Shown here piece after piece: positions 17,625 through 26,732 of a DNA stretch of 64,000 nt; position 1 is the stretch's first letter; the number at the start of each line of letters is the position of its first letter. The notes beneath the pieces were generated by a model, which saw only the letters and a program-made list of their open reading frames with translations, had not been told where the DNA came from and ran no database searches. The translations under genes and the position numbers were made by a program. Source of the DNA: Candidatus Tabaqchalia intestinavium (GTDB lineage: Bacteria > Bacillota > Clostridia > Oscillospirales > CAJFTT01); the NCBI GenBank assembly GCA_904420005.1, contig CAJFTT010000042.1:104463-168462 (forward strand). The letters are read 5' to 3'.

Positions 17625-18476
17625 TCACAATTTCGCATTTTCACGTGCAAGCCAATCCAGCGCAAACTCCAAAGAAACCCCGTTGCGGCGTTCCTGCGGC
17701 GTTGCCTGCGTAATGCGAATGCATTCGCACACGAAAGCTGCCGCTTCTTTCACACAGGCCGCAAACGGCGCGCCGCGCAAAGCTGCGCCAAGCAAGACGC
17801 TGGCGAATATATCTCCAGTTCCGGGAAATTCCGCGTGCAACAGGTCGGATCTTACTGTAAAGTATTCTACATTCACATGATCAAATCCAACATTCTGCAC
17901 GCCGCCGTCTTTTAAGGCGCCGGTAATGACGACGCTGCGCTGTCCGCCGTTTGAGAGTCGCCGCACCCACTCGCGCAGCGTTTCCTCCTCCGGTGCCGGA
18001 CAGTATGGTTCATCGAGCAACAGCGCGGCTTCCGTCAAATTGGGGGTGATCATATCCGCCTGCTCAGTCAGACGCCGCATTCGCGCGCAAAGCCGCGGGG
18101 TACAAGTCGCATACAGCTTCCCGTCATCGCCCATCGCAGGATCCACCAGCCGAATCGCCCGGGGGTAAGCGCGCAGATATTCCTCCACAACATCAATCTG
18201 GTCTTCATTGCCGAGAAAGCCGCTGTATACCGCGTCAAAGTGGAGCCCGAGTTTCTGAAAATGCCGCAATGTCTGCTGCATGAACCGCGTGGTTTCCTCA
18301 AAATAAAAATCGTCGAACCCTCCGGTATGCGTCGAGAGCAGCGCCGTAGGCACGGCGCATACCTGCGCCCGCATGACGGAAAGCACCGGCATGATTACCG
18401 ACAGCGCGCAACGGCCAAAAGAGGACATATCATGCAGCGCGATGACGCGTTTCGGACTCCGCTCCGTCTGTTCCAT
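17625..18476 (-). CDS. pdxK: pyridoxamine/pyridoxal kinase
   Basis: 283 residues, ribokinase fold. Phosphorylates B6 vitamers to pyridoxal 5'-phosphate precursors. N-terminal VIALHDMSSFGRCALSVIMP and C-terminal GTGDIFASVLLGAAL, with the catalytic Asp, match the PdxY/PdxK group, as do YSGFLGNEDQ and DPAMGDDGKLY. ATG 18476 overlaps the gpsA TGA by one base; a GTG three codons upstream (18485) with GAGG close by is an alternative start. The neighbours make phospholipid, so the link may be only transcriptional. Confidence 0.88.
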   Translation of the reverse strand: MEQTERSPKRVIALHDMSSFGRCALSVIMPVLSVMRAQVCAVPTALLSTHTGGFDDFYFEETTRFMQQTLRHFQKLGLHFDAVYSGFLGNEDQIDVVEEYLRAYPRAIRLVDPAMGDDGKLYATCTPRLCARMRRLTEQADMITPNLTEAALLLDEPYCPAPEEETLREWVRRLSNGGQRSVVITGALKDGGVQNVGFDHVNVEYFTVRSDLLHAEFPGTGDIFASVLLGAALRGAPFAACVKEAAAFVCECIRITQATPQERRNGVSLEFALDWLARENAKL

Positions 18477-19486
18477 CAAAACCACGTATCCTCGTTTTCA
18501 TATTTCTTCTGCCGCTGCATCAGCCCATAGATGCTCTCCCGGATGGGGGCGTTTTCGTATAATACGCCGTAAATCGCGTCGACAATGGGCATTTCCACCC
18601 CCGCCGACTGCGCAAGCTCCCGGATAGCCTTGGCCGCAGAAATGCCTTCTACTGTCATGCCGATTTTTTGCACGGCTTCTCCCGGCGGCGTACCCTGTCC
18701 GATGAGGATGCCTGCCCGGCGGTTACGGCTGTGCATGCTGGTACAGGTGACGATCAGATCCCCGATCCCCGTCAAGCCGGCAAAAGTCTGCGCCGAACCG
18801 CCCAGTGCTTCTCCTAAGCGCGCCATTTCCGTAATGCCGCGCGTCATGAGCGCCGCTTTCGTATTGTCTCCCAGCCCCAGGCCGTCGATGATGCCGGCGG
18901 CGACGGCGATGACGTTTTTGCTCGCGCCGCCAAGCTCCACGCCCACAACATCATTGGAAAGATAGACCCGCATCTCCCGGTTCATGAAGGCGTCCTGTAC
19001 CAGGCGGGCCGCAGCGTCGTCCTTGGAAGCGGAAACCAGCGTCGTCGCATAGCCGCGCGCCACTTCCTCCGCGTGCGAAGGCCCCGAGAGCACAACGATG
19101 GGATTATGCGGCAATTCCTGCTCGATTGCCTGAGACAGACGGAGATTGGTGCCGGGTTCCAGGCCTTTGGCCACGCTGACAATTACCGCATCGCGGCGCA
19201 CACAGTCGGCGACGCGTGCCGCAGTGGGATGCACACCGTTGGACGCCGTCGCCAAAACGACCATGTCGCACTCCGACACAAAATTCAAAAACCGGCTGAC
19301 CGCGAGCGTTTCCGGAATCGCGACTTCCGGCAACACACGCGGGCGCTGTCGATTCTCCTGGATCTCCTGCAGTTCGCTTTCCGCGATGGACCACATGGTG
19401 ACCTCATGTCCATTTTTGAGCAGCACCATGGACAGCGCAATCGCCCATCCGCCGGCGCCTAGCATCGCGACTTTCAGCTTTTTCAA
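18476..19486 (-). CDS. gpsA: glycerol-3-phosphate dehydrogenase [NAD(P)+]
   Basis: 336 residues. Reduces dihydroxyacetone phosphate to sn-glycerol 3-phosphate, the backbone for phospholipids. Rossmann motif MLGAGGWAIALSMVL, the catalytic-Lys region GGASKNVIAVAAGIIDGLG and LTGIGDLIVTCTSMHSRNRR are diagnostic. Usually the first glycine motif reads GAGSWGTALA; here it is GAGGWAIALS, which still fits the nucleotide loop. The product is used by PlsY, encoded just upstream. Confidence 0.96.
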   Translation of the reverse strand: MKKLKVAMLGAGGWAIALSMVLLKNGHEVTMWSIAESELQEIQENRQRPRVLPEVAIPETLAVSRFLNFVSECDMVVLATASNGVHPTAARVADCVRRDAVIVSVAKGLEPGTNLRLSQAIEQELPHNPIVVLSGPSHAEEVARGYATTLVSASKDDAAARLVQDAFMNREMRVYLSNDVVGVELGGASKNVIAVAAGIIDGLGLGDNTKAALMTRGITEMARLGEALGGSAQTFAGLTGIGDLIVTCTSMHSRNRRAGILIGQGTPPGEAVQKIGMTVEGISAAKAIRELAQSAGVEMPIVDAIYGVLYENAPIRESIYGLMQRQKKYENEDTWF

Positions 19487-19565
19487 CGCGCGCCCTCCTC
19501 GTTATAGATTCTCTCAACATCCTCGGCAACAGCGATGACGGAAATATCCGCCGGCCGAGATGCAT

Positions 19566-20243
19566 CTATTTTGCTTTCTGTCCAATCTTATTTTCCGTAC
19601 CGTTGCGCAGGCGCTTGATGTTGTCCTTGTGCATAACCACCACAATGATTCCCATCAGCACAGACGTCCCGATGGTGAACACCCGCATGGGTACGGTCTG
19701 TCCGAACAACGTCAGCGTCCCGTCCGGCGCGAACAGGATAGCACCCAAAATGTAGACCGGCAACGTAATGAGCACGGACAGCGACACCATTCTGGTGAAA
19801 AACAGCAGAATCAGCCACAACGCAATCACAATCAGAAACAGCTTCCAGTCCGTGAACAGAATCATCGCCGCAAAGGTCAGCACGCCTTTTCCGCCGCGGA
19901 ACCCGAAATACAGCGGGAAAATATGTCCCACCATGCTGAAAAAGCCGGCAATATATGCCCCGAGCAGCCATGCTTCCGATTCCCCAGGCAGACAATTCTG
20001 CATCAAAAAACCGCCGATCAGAACAGAAATCCCGACTTTCACGACATCTCCCACCAGCGTCAGAATCGCCACCAGGCGGCTGCCGGTACGCATGGAGTTG
20101 GTGAAACCCGCATTGCCGCTGCCGATCTCCCGAATGTCCTTTTTCATGATGAGCTTGGAGACGATAATGGAAGTGTTCAGACTACCGATCAAATAAGCGC
20201 ACAGCGCAGCCAGCGCCATGCAGAACCCAGCGTTTTGCAACAC
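19566..20243 (-). CDS. plsY: acyl-phosphate:glycerol-3-phosphate acyltransferase
   Basis: 225 residues, membrane protein with about five hydrophobic helices. Makes lysophosphatidate from acyl-phosphate and glycerol 3-phosphate. Family motifs: YLIGSLNTSIIVS, GSGNAGFTNSMRTGS and GHIFPLYFGFRGGKGVLTF. No plsX is visible in the window. It sits between der and gpsA, a common Clostridia order. Confidence 0.95.
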   Translation of the reverse strand: MLQNAGFCMALAALCAYLIGSLNTSIIVSKLIMKKDIREIGSGNAGFTNSMRTGSRLVAILTLVGDVVKVGISVLIGGFLMQNCLPGESEAWLLGAYIAGFFSMVGHIFPLYFGFRGGKGVLTFAAMILFTDWKLFLIVIALWLILLFFTRMVSLSVLITLPVYILGAILFAPDGTLTLFGQTVPMRVFTIGTSVLMGIIVVVMHKDNIKRLRNGTENKIGQKAK

Positions 20244-20261
20244 TGTCGATTCCCCCGTTTC

Positions 20262-21590
20262 TTATTTTGTCCCTTCGCGATCCCTCTCGCGCAGAATGAA
20301 ACGAATGGGCGTCCCTTCCAGCCCAAATACGCTGCGAATCTGGTTCTCCAAATACCGCTGATAAGAAAAATGAAACAGATCGATGCGATTACAAAACACC
20401 ACGAATGTAGGCGGACGTGTCGAAGCCTGCGTCATATAGAGAATTTTCAGCCGCCGGCCCTTGTCCGACGGCGGCTGCACGCGCGCGACCGCTTCTGCCA
20501 GCACGTCGTTGAGCCGGCCGGTCGAGATGCGCATCGCGTTCTGCGCATGGACGTAGACGATCAGTTCAAACAGTTTGTCCACTCGCTGCCCCGTTTTCGC
20601 CGAAAGAAACACAATGGGCGCATAGGACATAAATGCCAGATCATTTTGCAGCTTGCGGCGGAATTTTTCCATGGTCCCGGTTTCTTTCTCCAGCGCGTCC
20701 CACTTGTTGACTGCCACAACGCAGGCTTTTCCCGCCTCCACTGCTTCGCCGGCGACTTTGCTGTCCTGCTCGGTGAAGCCCACGGTCGCGTCGATCATGA
20801 TCACGCATACATCGCAGCGTTCCACCGCCATCTGAGAACGCAGGACGCTATATTTCTCAAGCGAATCCTCGATTTTGCTCTTGCGCCGGATACCCGCCGT
20901 ATCAATAAAGGTAAATTTGCCGTATGCGTTGTCAACATCCGTATCCACCGCGTCGCGCGTGGTGCCCGGCATGTCCGCGACAATGACGCGCTCTTCCCCG
21001 GAAATGCGGTTAATAAGCGAAGATTTCCCCACGTTGGGTTTACCGATGACCGCGACGCGGATGCGCTCCTCTTCTTCCGCCTCTTCCTGCTGCGGGAGAT
21101 AGCGCAGCACCTCGTCGAGCAGATCACCCGTTCCGTGCCCATGCACGGAGGAGACGGGAAATGGCTCGCCCAGGCCAAGATTATAAAACTCATATAACTC
21201 CGGCGGCGCAGCCCCCAGCTGATCCGCTTTATTCACGCACAGCACAACAGGCTTACCGCTGCGGCGCAGCATGGCCGCGATCTCCTGATCGTTGGCCGTC
21301 ATGCCGGTGCGGATATCCACCATAAAAATAATCACATGCGCCGCCTCGATGGCCAGCTGCGCCTGTTCGCGCATCTTTGCCAGCAGCATATCCGTGGTGC
21401 GCGGCTCAATGCCGCCGGTATCGACGAGCAAAAACGACCGCCCACGCCACTCGCAGTCGGCATACACCCGGTCGCGCGTGACGCCCGGCGTGTCCTCCAC
21501 GATCGACAGCCGCTTGCCCGCCAGCTTATTAAACAACGTGGATTTGCCGACATTGGGCCGGCCCACCACCGCAACAATTGGCTTTGCCAT
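20262..21590 (-). CDS. der: ribosome-assembly GTPase Der
   Basis: 442 residues with two tandem GTPase domains and a KH-like C-terminus. G1 motifs GRPNVGKST and GKPNVGKSS; G3 DTGG and DTAG; G4 NKAD and NKWD. The double-Era arrangement is unique to Der (EngA), which acts in 50S maturation. Start ATG 21590 with GGAG seven bases upstream begins MAKPIVAVVGRPN; the frame runs open further upstream without signals. It follows the DUF512 gene by 61 bases. Confidence 0.97.
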   Translation of the reverse strand: MAKPIVAVVGRPNVGKSTLFNKLAGKRLSIVEDTPGVTRDRVYADCEWRGRSFLLVDTGGIEPRTTDMLLAKMREQAQLAIEAAHVIIFMVDIRTGMTANDQEIAAMLRRSGKPVVLCVNKADQLGAAPPELYEFYNLGLGEPFPVSSVHGHGTGDLLDEVLRYLPQQEEAEEEERIRVAVIGKPNVGKSSLINRISGEERVIVADMPGTTRDAVDTDVDNAYGKFTFIDTAGIRRKSKIEDSLEKYSVLRSQMAVERCDVCVIMIDATVGFTEQDSKVAGEAVEAGKACVVAVNKWDALEKETGTMEKFRRKLQNDLAFMSYAPIVFLSAKTGQRVDKLFELIVYVHAQNAMRISTGRLNDVLAEAVARVQPPSDKGRRLKILYMTQASTRPPTFVVFCNRIDLFHFSYQRYLENQIRSVFGLEGTPIRFILRERDREGTK

Positions 21591-21651
21591 AGCACTCTCC
21601 GTTTCTCCCACACCCACGCAGGATCTCTCCCGCTCGTCAGGGCGCAGCGTG

Positions 21652-22968
21652 TTATTCTTCCTCCAGCGCCAACAGCGCCCGCAGGAATGCGCCGCCGTTG
21701 CAAGCTGTCGGGCACACCGGCACTTCCAGCGCTGCGCTGACATCCTCCGGGGTTTTGTCATCCAAAAACACGCGGTCCTCCTGCCGGAGCATTGCGTCAG
21801 AAATCAGCAGCGCTTCGCCCAGCGGCTTGCCCTTGAGCTGCGCAATCAGATCCGTCGCTGTCAGCAGCCCCGCCACGGTGATGCGTTCCCCGAAATACTG
21901 ATTTTCAATCACATAGAGCTTACAATCTAAATTATGCCATTTTTTTTGCGCTTCGTCAATGAGGGTGCGCAACATTCCCGCCGCAGCTTTGCCCGTGGCG
22001 ACAGAAACCTGCCGCGGGCGACGTAGCTTCTCCCGGCGCAGCGCATGCATTTCTTCTTCAAATTCGTCTCGGAACAGCGACAACATTCCAACGCCGTTCT
22101 CCAACTGAGCAAAATCCTCAAAAAACGCCGCGTCCGGCAGCGCGCGCCCCGCCAGCAAATAGAATTCATCGGACGCGAACACGATCCTGCGCCCGAGCTT
22201 GCGCTTATTTTCGTCCCCCATGCGCGTTACCAGATCCAGAGTCGCCGCGGCACTCTGCTGATCAAAGGGCTGCAATTGACATAAGCCTTCCCGGAATTTT
22301 GTCAAGCCCACCGGCACGACGGCGATGCTCTCGACCGACTCGTGCATTGCGGTCAGGTCACGGATGCTGCGGCGCAGCTCCTCCCCGTCGTTGATGCCAG
22401 GACAGATGACAAGCTGGCAATTCATTTTGATTCCCGCGGCATACAGGCGCGGCAAAATTTGCAGCGCCTCGCCGGCAAAGCGGTTGCGCATCATGCGAAC
22501 CCGCAGTGCCGGGTTTGTGGTGTGCACAGAGATATTAACGGGAGAAATATGCATGTCGATCATGCGCTGAATTTCTTTTTCCGTCAGATTGGTCAGTGTG
22601 ATATAATTGCCGAAAAGGAAAGACAGGCGAGAGTCGTCGTCTTTGAAATACAGACTATCGCGCATTCCCTTCGGCATTTGGTCAATAAAGCAAAAAATGC
22701 AGCCATTGCGGCAGGTGCGGTGCCGATCCATCAGAAAGGTCGCGAACTCCAAGCCCAGATCTTCGTACTCTTCTTTTTCCACCCGGACAAGAAACGGCTC
22801 CCCCCGGCGTTCAAGCGCCAGCTTCAGCACCTGGTCGGTCATATAAAATCGATAATCCAGCAGATCATCAATACCGTTGCCGTTAATGGATACCAGCTTG
22901 TCTCCCGCTTGCACGCCGCCGCGCGCCGCAGGGCTGTCAGGCGTCACCGCCTGGATCTCCACCGCCAT
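21652..22968 (-). CDS. DUF512 radical SAM-like protein with N-terminal PDZ domain
   Basis: 438 residues from ATG 22968 (ribosome site GAGGGACGGG). An N-terminal PDZ-like segment (VTPDSPAARGGVQAGDKLVSIN) is followed by a radical SAM cysteine set CRNGCIFCF (C-x3-C-x2-C), a TIM-barrel region (VNISVHTTNPALRVRMM) and the C-terminal DUF512 domain. The function is unknown. Proteins of this build are conserved in Clostridia next to der, as here, suggesting a role tied to ribosome or translation factors; that is inference from context. Confidence 0.9.
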   Translation of the reverse strand: MAVEIQAVTPDSPAARGGVQAGDKLVSINGNGIDDLLDYRFYMTDQVLKLALERRGEPFLVRVEKEEYEDLGLEFATFLMDRHRTCRNGCIFCFIDQMPKGMRDSLYFKDDDSRLSFLFGNYITLTNLTEKEIQRMIDMHISPVNISVHTTNPALRVRMMRNRFAGEALQILPRLYAAGIKMNCQLVICPGINDGEELRRSIRDLTAMHESVESIAVVPVGLTKFREGLCQLQPFDQQSAAATLDLVTRMGDENKRKLGRRIVFASDEFYLLAGRALPDAAFFEDFAQLENGVGMLSLFRDEFEEEMHALRREKLRRPRQVSVATGKAAAGMLRTLIDEAQKKWHNLDCKLYVIENQYFGERITVAGLLTATDLIAQLKGKPLGEALLISDAMLRQEDRVFLDDKTPEDVSAALEVPVCPTACNGGAFLRALLALEEE

Positions 22969-23106
22969 TTCCCGTCCCTCCTTACCGCTAACGCACAATC
23001 CCCTCGTTCCGTGCCCATCTGTCTGCACAGACCCACTTGGCAAAAAATTCTCCGTACAGCAAACAAGGGAGGATTGCTCCTCCCGTTTCCTTGTTCGCAA
23101 GGCTTC

Positions 23107-23289
23107 TTACGCCTCGGTCTTAATGACTTCCACGCCCTTATAGGTGCCGCAGTTATCGCAAACCTTATGCGGCGCGGTCAGCTCTCCGCACTTCGGGCAT
23201 TTCACCAGCGCGGGCGCATCCAGCTTCCAAACGTTCGAACGCCGCTTATCCCGGCGGGCCTTCGACACTTTCCTCTTCGGTACTGCCAT
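23107..23289 (-). CDS. rpmF: 50S ribosomal protein L32
   Basis: 60 residues. MAVPKRKVSKARRDKRRS start, and a zinc-binding CPKC...CDNC set, so this is the zinc-containing form. It sits 43 bases behind the DUF177 gene, the conserved yceD-rpmF pair. Confidence 0.97.
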   Translation of the reverse strand: MAVPKRKVSKARRDKRRSNVWKLDAPALVKCPKCGELTAPHKVCDNCGTYKGVEVIKTEA

Positions 23290-23332
23290 TCCAAGTCCCC
23301 CTTTGCTTCACAATAAAAGCAAATTGCTTTTT

Positions 23333-23827
23333 TTACTCTTCAAAATGCTGTTTCAGCACTTCAAACGGAGAATACTGCTTTTTGCAGCTGCAACTTGTGC
23401 GATTGAGATTCGCGCCGCAAACGCTGCACAATCCCTTGCAGTCGGGCTTACACAAGCGTTTGGTAGGAATATCCAACAAAATATAGTCCCGGAGAAAATC
23501 GCCCAAATCCAGCGTCTCACTTGGGACGGCTATAATCTGATCGTTTTCCTCGCCCGCAATCTCACGAACAAGAACCACCGAAACCGGAACCTCGCCTGTC
23601 AGGGTGACAGGCTCCGCACAGCGGTCACACACGGTTTCAAACCGATAAGCCGCTGTCAGCTCCAGCTGAAGCATGTCCGCTTTCTCAAACAGGCGCCCCT
23701 GCACTTGCACCGGCTCCCGAAACGGGAACTCCCCGGGGACATATTCCACCTGGCTGAAATCCAGCGCACAGGAAATCGGCGCTTCATAGCCAGGCGTCAC
23801 AAACGCCTTCTTTAAGGAAAGTTGCAT
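23333..23827 (-). CDS. DUF177 (YceD-like) protein
   Basis: 164 residues from ATG 23827, with AGGTG nine bases upstream. YceD/DUF177 proteins are found beside rpmF and are implicated in large-subunit rRNA handling. Visible: VCDRCAEPVTLTGEVPV and a C-terminal cysteine cluster (CKPDCKGLCSVCGANLN) that may bind metal. First gene of a run that continues through rpmF, DUF512, der, plsY, gpsA and pdxK. Confidence 0.92.
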   Translation of the reverse strand: MQLSLKKAFVTPGYEAPISCALDFSQVEYVPGEFPFREPVQVQGRLFEKADMLQLELTAAYRFETVCDRCAEPVTLTGEVPVSVVLVREIAGEENDQIIAVPSETLDLGDFLRDYILLDIPTKRLCKPDCKGLCSVCGANLNRTSCSCKKQYSPFEVLKQHFEE

Positions 23828-23855
23828 ACTACACCTCAAAAACGCGGCAGGAAAT

Positions 23856-23885
23856 ATTATATAATGAAGTCCCTGCATTTGTCAA
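23856..23885 (-). promoter_or_regulatory. sigma-A promoter of the DUF177-rpmF-der operon
   Basis: Minus strand TTGACA (23880-23885) and TATAAT (23856-23861), spacing 18, 29 bases ahead of the DUF177 start. Confidence 0.8.
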
Positions 23886-23980
23886 GGCCCAATTATCAAT
23901 TCCAAACAAATCGAAAATTGGACCCCGCATCCATCATTGCTCTTGCCTTGTCTGCCCCGCTTTTCCGCAGGGCTTTTGGT

Positions 23981-24226
23981 TCATTGACTCAGATACGCCC
24001 GCACCAGCTCCTGCAGCAGCTCGTCACGGTCAATCTTGCATACGATGCTGCGTGCATTTTTGTGCGTCGTGATATACGTAGGGTCCTCAGAAAGAATGTA
24101 ACCGACGATCTGGTTGATCGGATTATATCCCTTCTCCCGCAGCGCGTCATAAACATGCGTCAAGATGGCGCGCAGCTCCTCGTCCTTGTCTGCAAAGCTC
24201 TTGAATGTCACGGTCGGCTCATTCAT
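23981..24226 (-). CDS. ireB: IreB-family regulatory phosphoprotein
   Basis: 81 residues, the usual length. [20 protein letters not shown] and [20 protein letters not shown] are the family signature (formerly DUF965/YrzL). In Enterococcus, IreB is a substrate of the PASTA kinase IreK and its phosphatase and limits cephalosporin resistance. A Thr-rich N-terminus (MNEPTVTF) is where phosphorylation would be expected. In many Firmicutes it lies between alaS and ruvX; here it stands alone with its own promoter, next to pheT. Confidence 0.92.
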   Translation of the reverse strand: MNEPTVTFKSFADKDEELRAILTHVYDALREKGYNPINQIVGYILSEDPTYITTHKNARSIVCKIDRDELLQELVRAYLSQ

Positions 24227-24267
24227 CTTCTTCTACCCTCCACTCGTCAAATTCTCTTCCTGTGTCA

Positions 24268-24296
24268 AGCATAATGCAAACGCCGCGAAATTGCAA
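24268..24296 (-). promoter_or_regulatory. probable promoter of ireB
   Basis: Minus strand TTGCAA (24291-24296) and TATGCT (24268-24273), spacing 17, about 40 bases ahead of the ATG. Confidence 0.5.
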
Positions 24297-24335
24297 GCAA
24301 AACCCTCCGCAATCCGCCATGAATTTACAAAAATT

Positions 24336-26711
24336 TTATATCCGGAGCGCTGCACCAATTTCCTGCATATTTTTGAGAATTTCCTGCATCACCGCATCAG
24401 TTTCCTCGTCGGTGAGCGTGCGGTCCTCCGCCCGCAGAACCAGCGCATAGGCCACGCTCTTCTTGCCGGACGGCAGCTGTTCTCCGCGATAAACATCAAA
24501 CAGGCGAAGCTCCTCGAGCAGCGCCCCGGCGCCGCGGCGGATCCGCAGCTCCAGCTGCGCCACCGGCACCGATTCGTCGCATACAAGGGCAAGGTCGCGC
24601 GTCACAGCGGGGAAACGCGGCAGCGGCTTGAACTGCACCTGTGTCTCGGCGCCGGCGAGAAGCGCGGCAAAATCCAATTCTGCCGCGAGCACCGGCGTGT
24701 CGATTCCATAATTGCGCAGCACTTTGGGGTGAATTTCACCCATAACGCCCAACAGCACATTCCCCTTCTTTATATATGCGCATCTTCCCGGATGATATGA
24801 CAACGCAGGCACCGCCTGGAACTCAAAATCTTGAATTCCCAGATAAGAAAGCACGGATTCCAGGATCCCTTTGAATCCAAAGAAATCGGTCGTTCCGTAA
24901 CTGCCCAGCATGACCATGCGCTTTTCCGTGGCCGGTGTGGTCTCTGTTTGCTGCGGCATATATACCGTCGCAAGCTCAAACAAGGAGGCCGCCTTATTGC
25001 GGTTTTTATAGTTGCGGGCCAGCACTTCCAGCATGGAGGGCAGCGCCGTTGTACGCATGACGCTCGTGTCTTCTCCCAGCGGATTCCGGATCACGACGCT
25101 ATTGCGCCGCACCGCGTCTGGCGGCAGCCCGATTTTATCGTAGTATTTCGGGCTGATAAAGGAATACGTCACGATTTCGTTCATTCCCTGCGCCACGAGC
25201 GCCGCCGCGATCTTCTCCTCGAATTCCTGCGCGGGCGTCAGACCGCCGACCGTGACGGCGCCGTTCATCAATGTGGAAGGGATTTTGTCATAGCCATACA
25301 TCCGGGCGATCTCCTCCGCGATGTCCGCCTTATGCTCCACATCCTGCCGCCATGAAGGAACAATAATCTTTCCATCTTCAATTTTGAATTCCAGCGACAA
25401 AAGAATCTTGCGCATTGTCTCTTCGGAAATATTCGTTTCCAGGAACTGGTTGATCCAGGCCGGGTCAAACGGGATCTCTCTCGGAGTATCGTCAAAATTG
25501 CGCACGTCGATCATACCGTCGCCGACCGTCCCTGCGCCTAACTGCTCCACCAGATGGCAGGCGCGCAGCAACGCAGGCAGGCAATTCTGCGGATCCAGCC
25601 CCTTTTCAAAGCGGCCGGAAGATTCCGTACGCAATCCCAGCGCGCGGCTTGTCGTGCGTACGGAAGGGCCATCGAAGCAGGCAGATTCAAAGACCACAGT
25701 CGTCGTGTCATCCACGATGCCGCTGTATTCTCCGCCCATGATGCCGGCCACCGCCACGGGCTTGACTTCATCCGCGATCACCAGCATCGAAGGCTTGAGC
25801 GATCTGCGCACGCCGTCGAGCGTCACGATCTCTTCCCCTTCCCGTGCGCAGCGCACCGTAATGCCCTGCCCTTCCAGCAAGCGGTAGTCAAATGCATGCA
25901 TGGGCTGGCCATATTCAAGCATGACGAAATTCGTGATATCCACGATATTATTGATTGGCCGCACGCCCGACGCACGCAGGCGCTCCCGCATCCAGCGGGG
26001 CGATGGCCCGATTTTGACGTTGGTCACGGTCTTGGCCATATAACGCGGGCACAGCGCCGGCTCTTCCACCTGCACATGCAGGAACGAGGAAACATCTGCC
26101 CCGCCGCCCTGCACATCCGTTTGCGGCATGGCGAAAGGAATTTGATACGTCGCCGAAGTTTCACGCGCCAAGCCGAGAACGGAAAGGCAATCCTGCCGGT
26201 TGGGCGTAATTTCAAATTCTATCGCAAAGTCGTCAAGCCCCAGCGCTTTACAAATGTCGTCCCCTGGTTTACACGGCTCCTCCAGCAGGAAAATGCCGTC
26301 TTCAATAGCATAGGGAAAATCATGCACCGTAAGTCCCAGCTCTCCCAGCGAGCACATCATCCCCTGGCTGGCCACGCCGCGCAGCTGGCCGGCATGAATT
26401 TCCTTTCCACCGGGCAGGCTGGCGCCGTCCAGCGCCACAGGGACCATATCCCCGGCAGAGACGTTCTTCGCACCGGTCACGATCTGCAGCGCGGCCGCTT
26501 GCCCCACGTCCACCTGGCACACCACGAGCTTATCCGCATCGGGATGCGGCTCGACGGAAAGAATTTTTCCCACCACGACATTATGAATGTCCTGTCCCAG
26601 CTGTTCGATGGTTTCCACTTTGGAGCCGGACATGGTCATATCTTCGCTGAAGCGCTTGGGAATCACTTCGATTTTGATATAATCGGAAAGCCATTTCAGA
26701 GACAAACGCAT
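24336..26711 (-). CDS. pheT: phenylalanyl-tRNA synthetase beta subunit
   Basis: 791 residues, full length. Domain order: N-terminal core, tRNA-binding OB fold (VVVGKILSVEPHPDADKLVVC), B3/B4 editing domain (RPINNIVDITNFVMLEYGQPMHAFD), B5 DNA-binding-like domain, and a C-terminal ferredoxin-like anticodon-binding domain (FPAVTRDLALVCDESV). It forms an alpha2-beta2 enzyme with PheS, encoded 21 bases upstream. Confidence 0.97.
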   Translation of the reverse strand: MRLSLKWLSDYIKIEVIPKRFSEDMTMSGSKVETIEQLGQDIHNVVVGKILSVEPHPDADKLVVCQVDVGQAAALQIVTGAKNVSAGDMVPVALDGASLPGGKEIHAGQLRGVASQGMMCSLGELGLTVHDFPYAIEDGIFLLEEPCKPGDDICKALGLDDFAIEFEITPNRQDCLSVLGLARETSATYQIPFAMPQTDVQGGGADVSSFLHVQVEEPALCPRYMAKTVTNVKIGPSPRWMRERLRASGVRPINNIVDITNFVMLEYGQPMHAFDYRLLEGQGITVRCAREGEEIVTLDGVRRSLKPSMLVIADEVKPVAVAGIMGGEYSGIVDDTTTVVFESACFDGPSVRTTSRALGLRTESSGRFEKGLDPQNCLPALLRACHLVEQLGAGTVGDGMIDVRNFDDTPREIPFDPAWINQFLETNISEETMRKILLSLEFKIEDGKIIVPSWRQDVEHKADIAEEIARMYGYDKIPSTLMNGAVTVGGLTPAQEFEEKIAAALVAQGMNEIVTYSFISPKYYDKIGLPPDAVRRNSVVIRNPLGEDTSVMRTTALPSMLEVLARNYKNRNKAASLFELATVYMPQQTETTPATEKRMVMLGSYGTTDFFGFKGILESVLSYLGIQDFEFQAVPALSYHPGRCAYIKKGNVLLGVMGEIHPKVLRNYGIDTPVLAAELDFAALLAGAETQVQFKPLPRFPAVTRDLALVCDESVPVAQLELRIRRGAGALLEELRLFDVYRGEQLPSGKKSVAYALVLRAEDRTLTDEETDAVMQEILKNMQEIGAALRI

Positions 26712-26732
26712 AAAGCAAACCTCCTTCGTTTT

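Noticed and set aside
19560..21197. 545-codon plus-strand open frame opposite plsY and der
   Set aside because: Shadow frame with biased composition and no recognisable domain.
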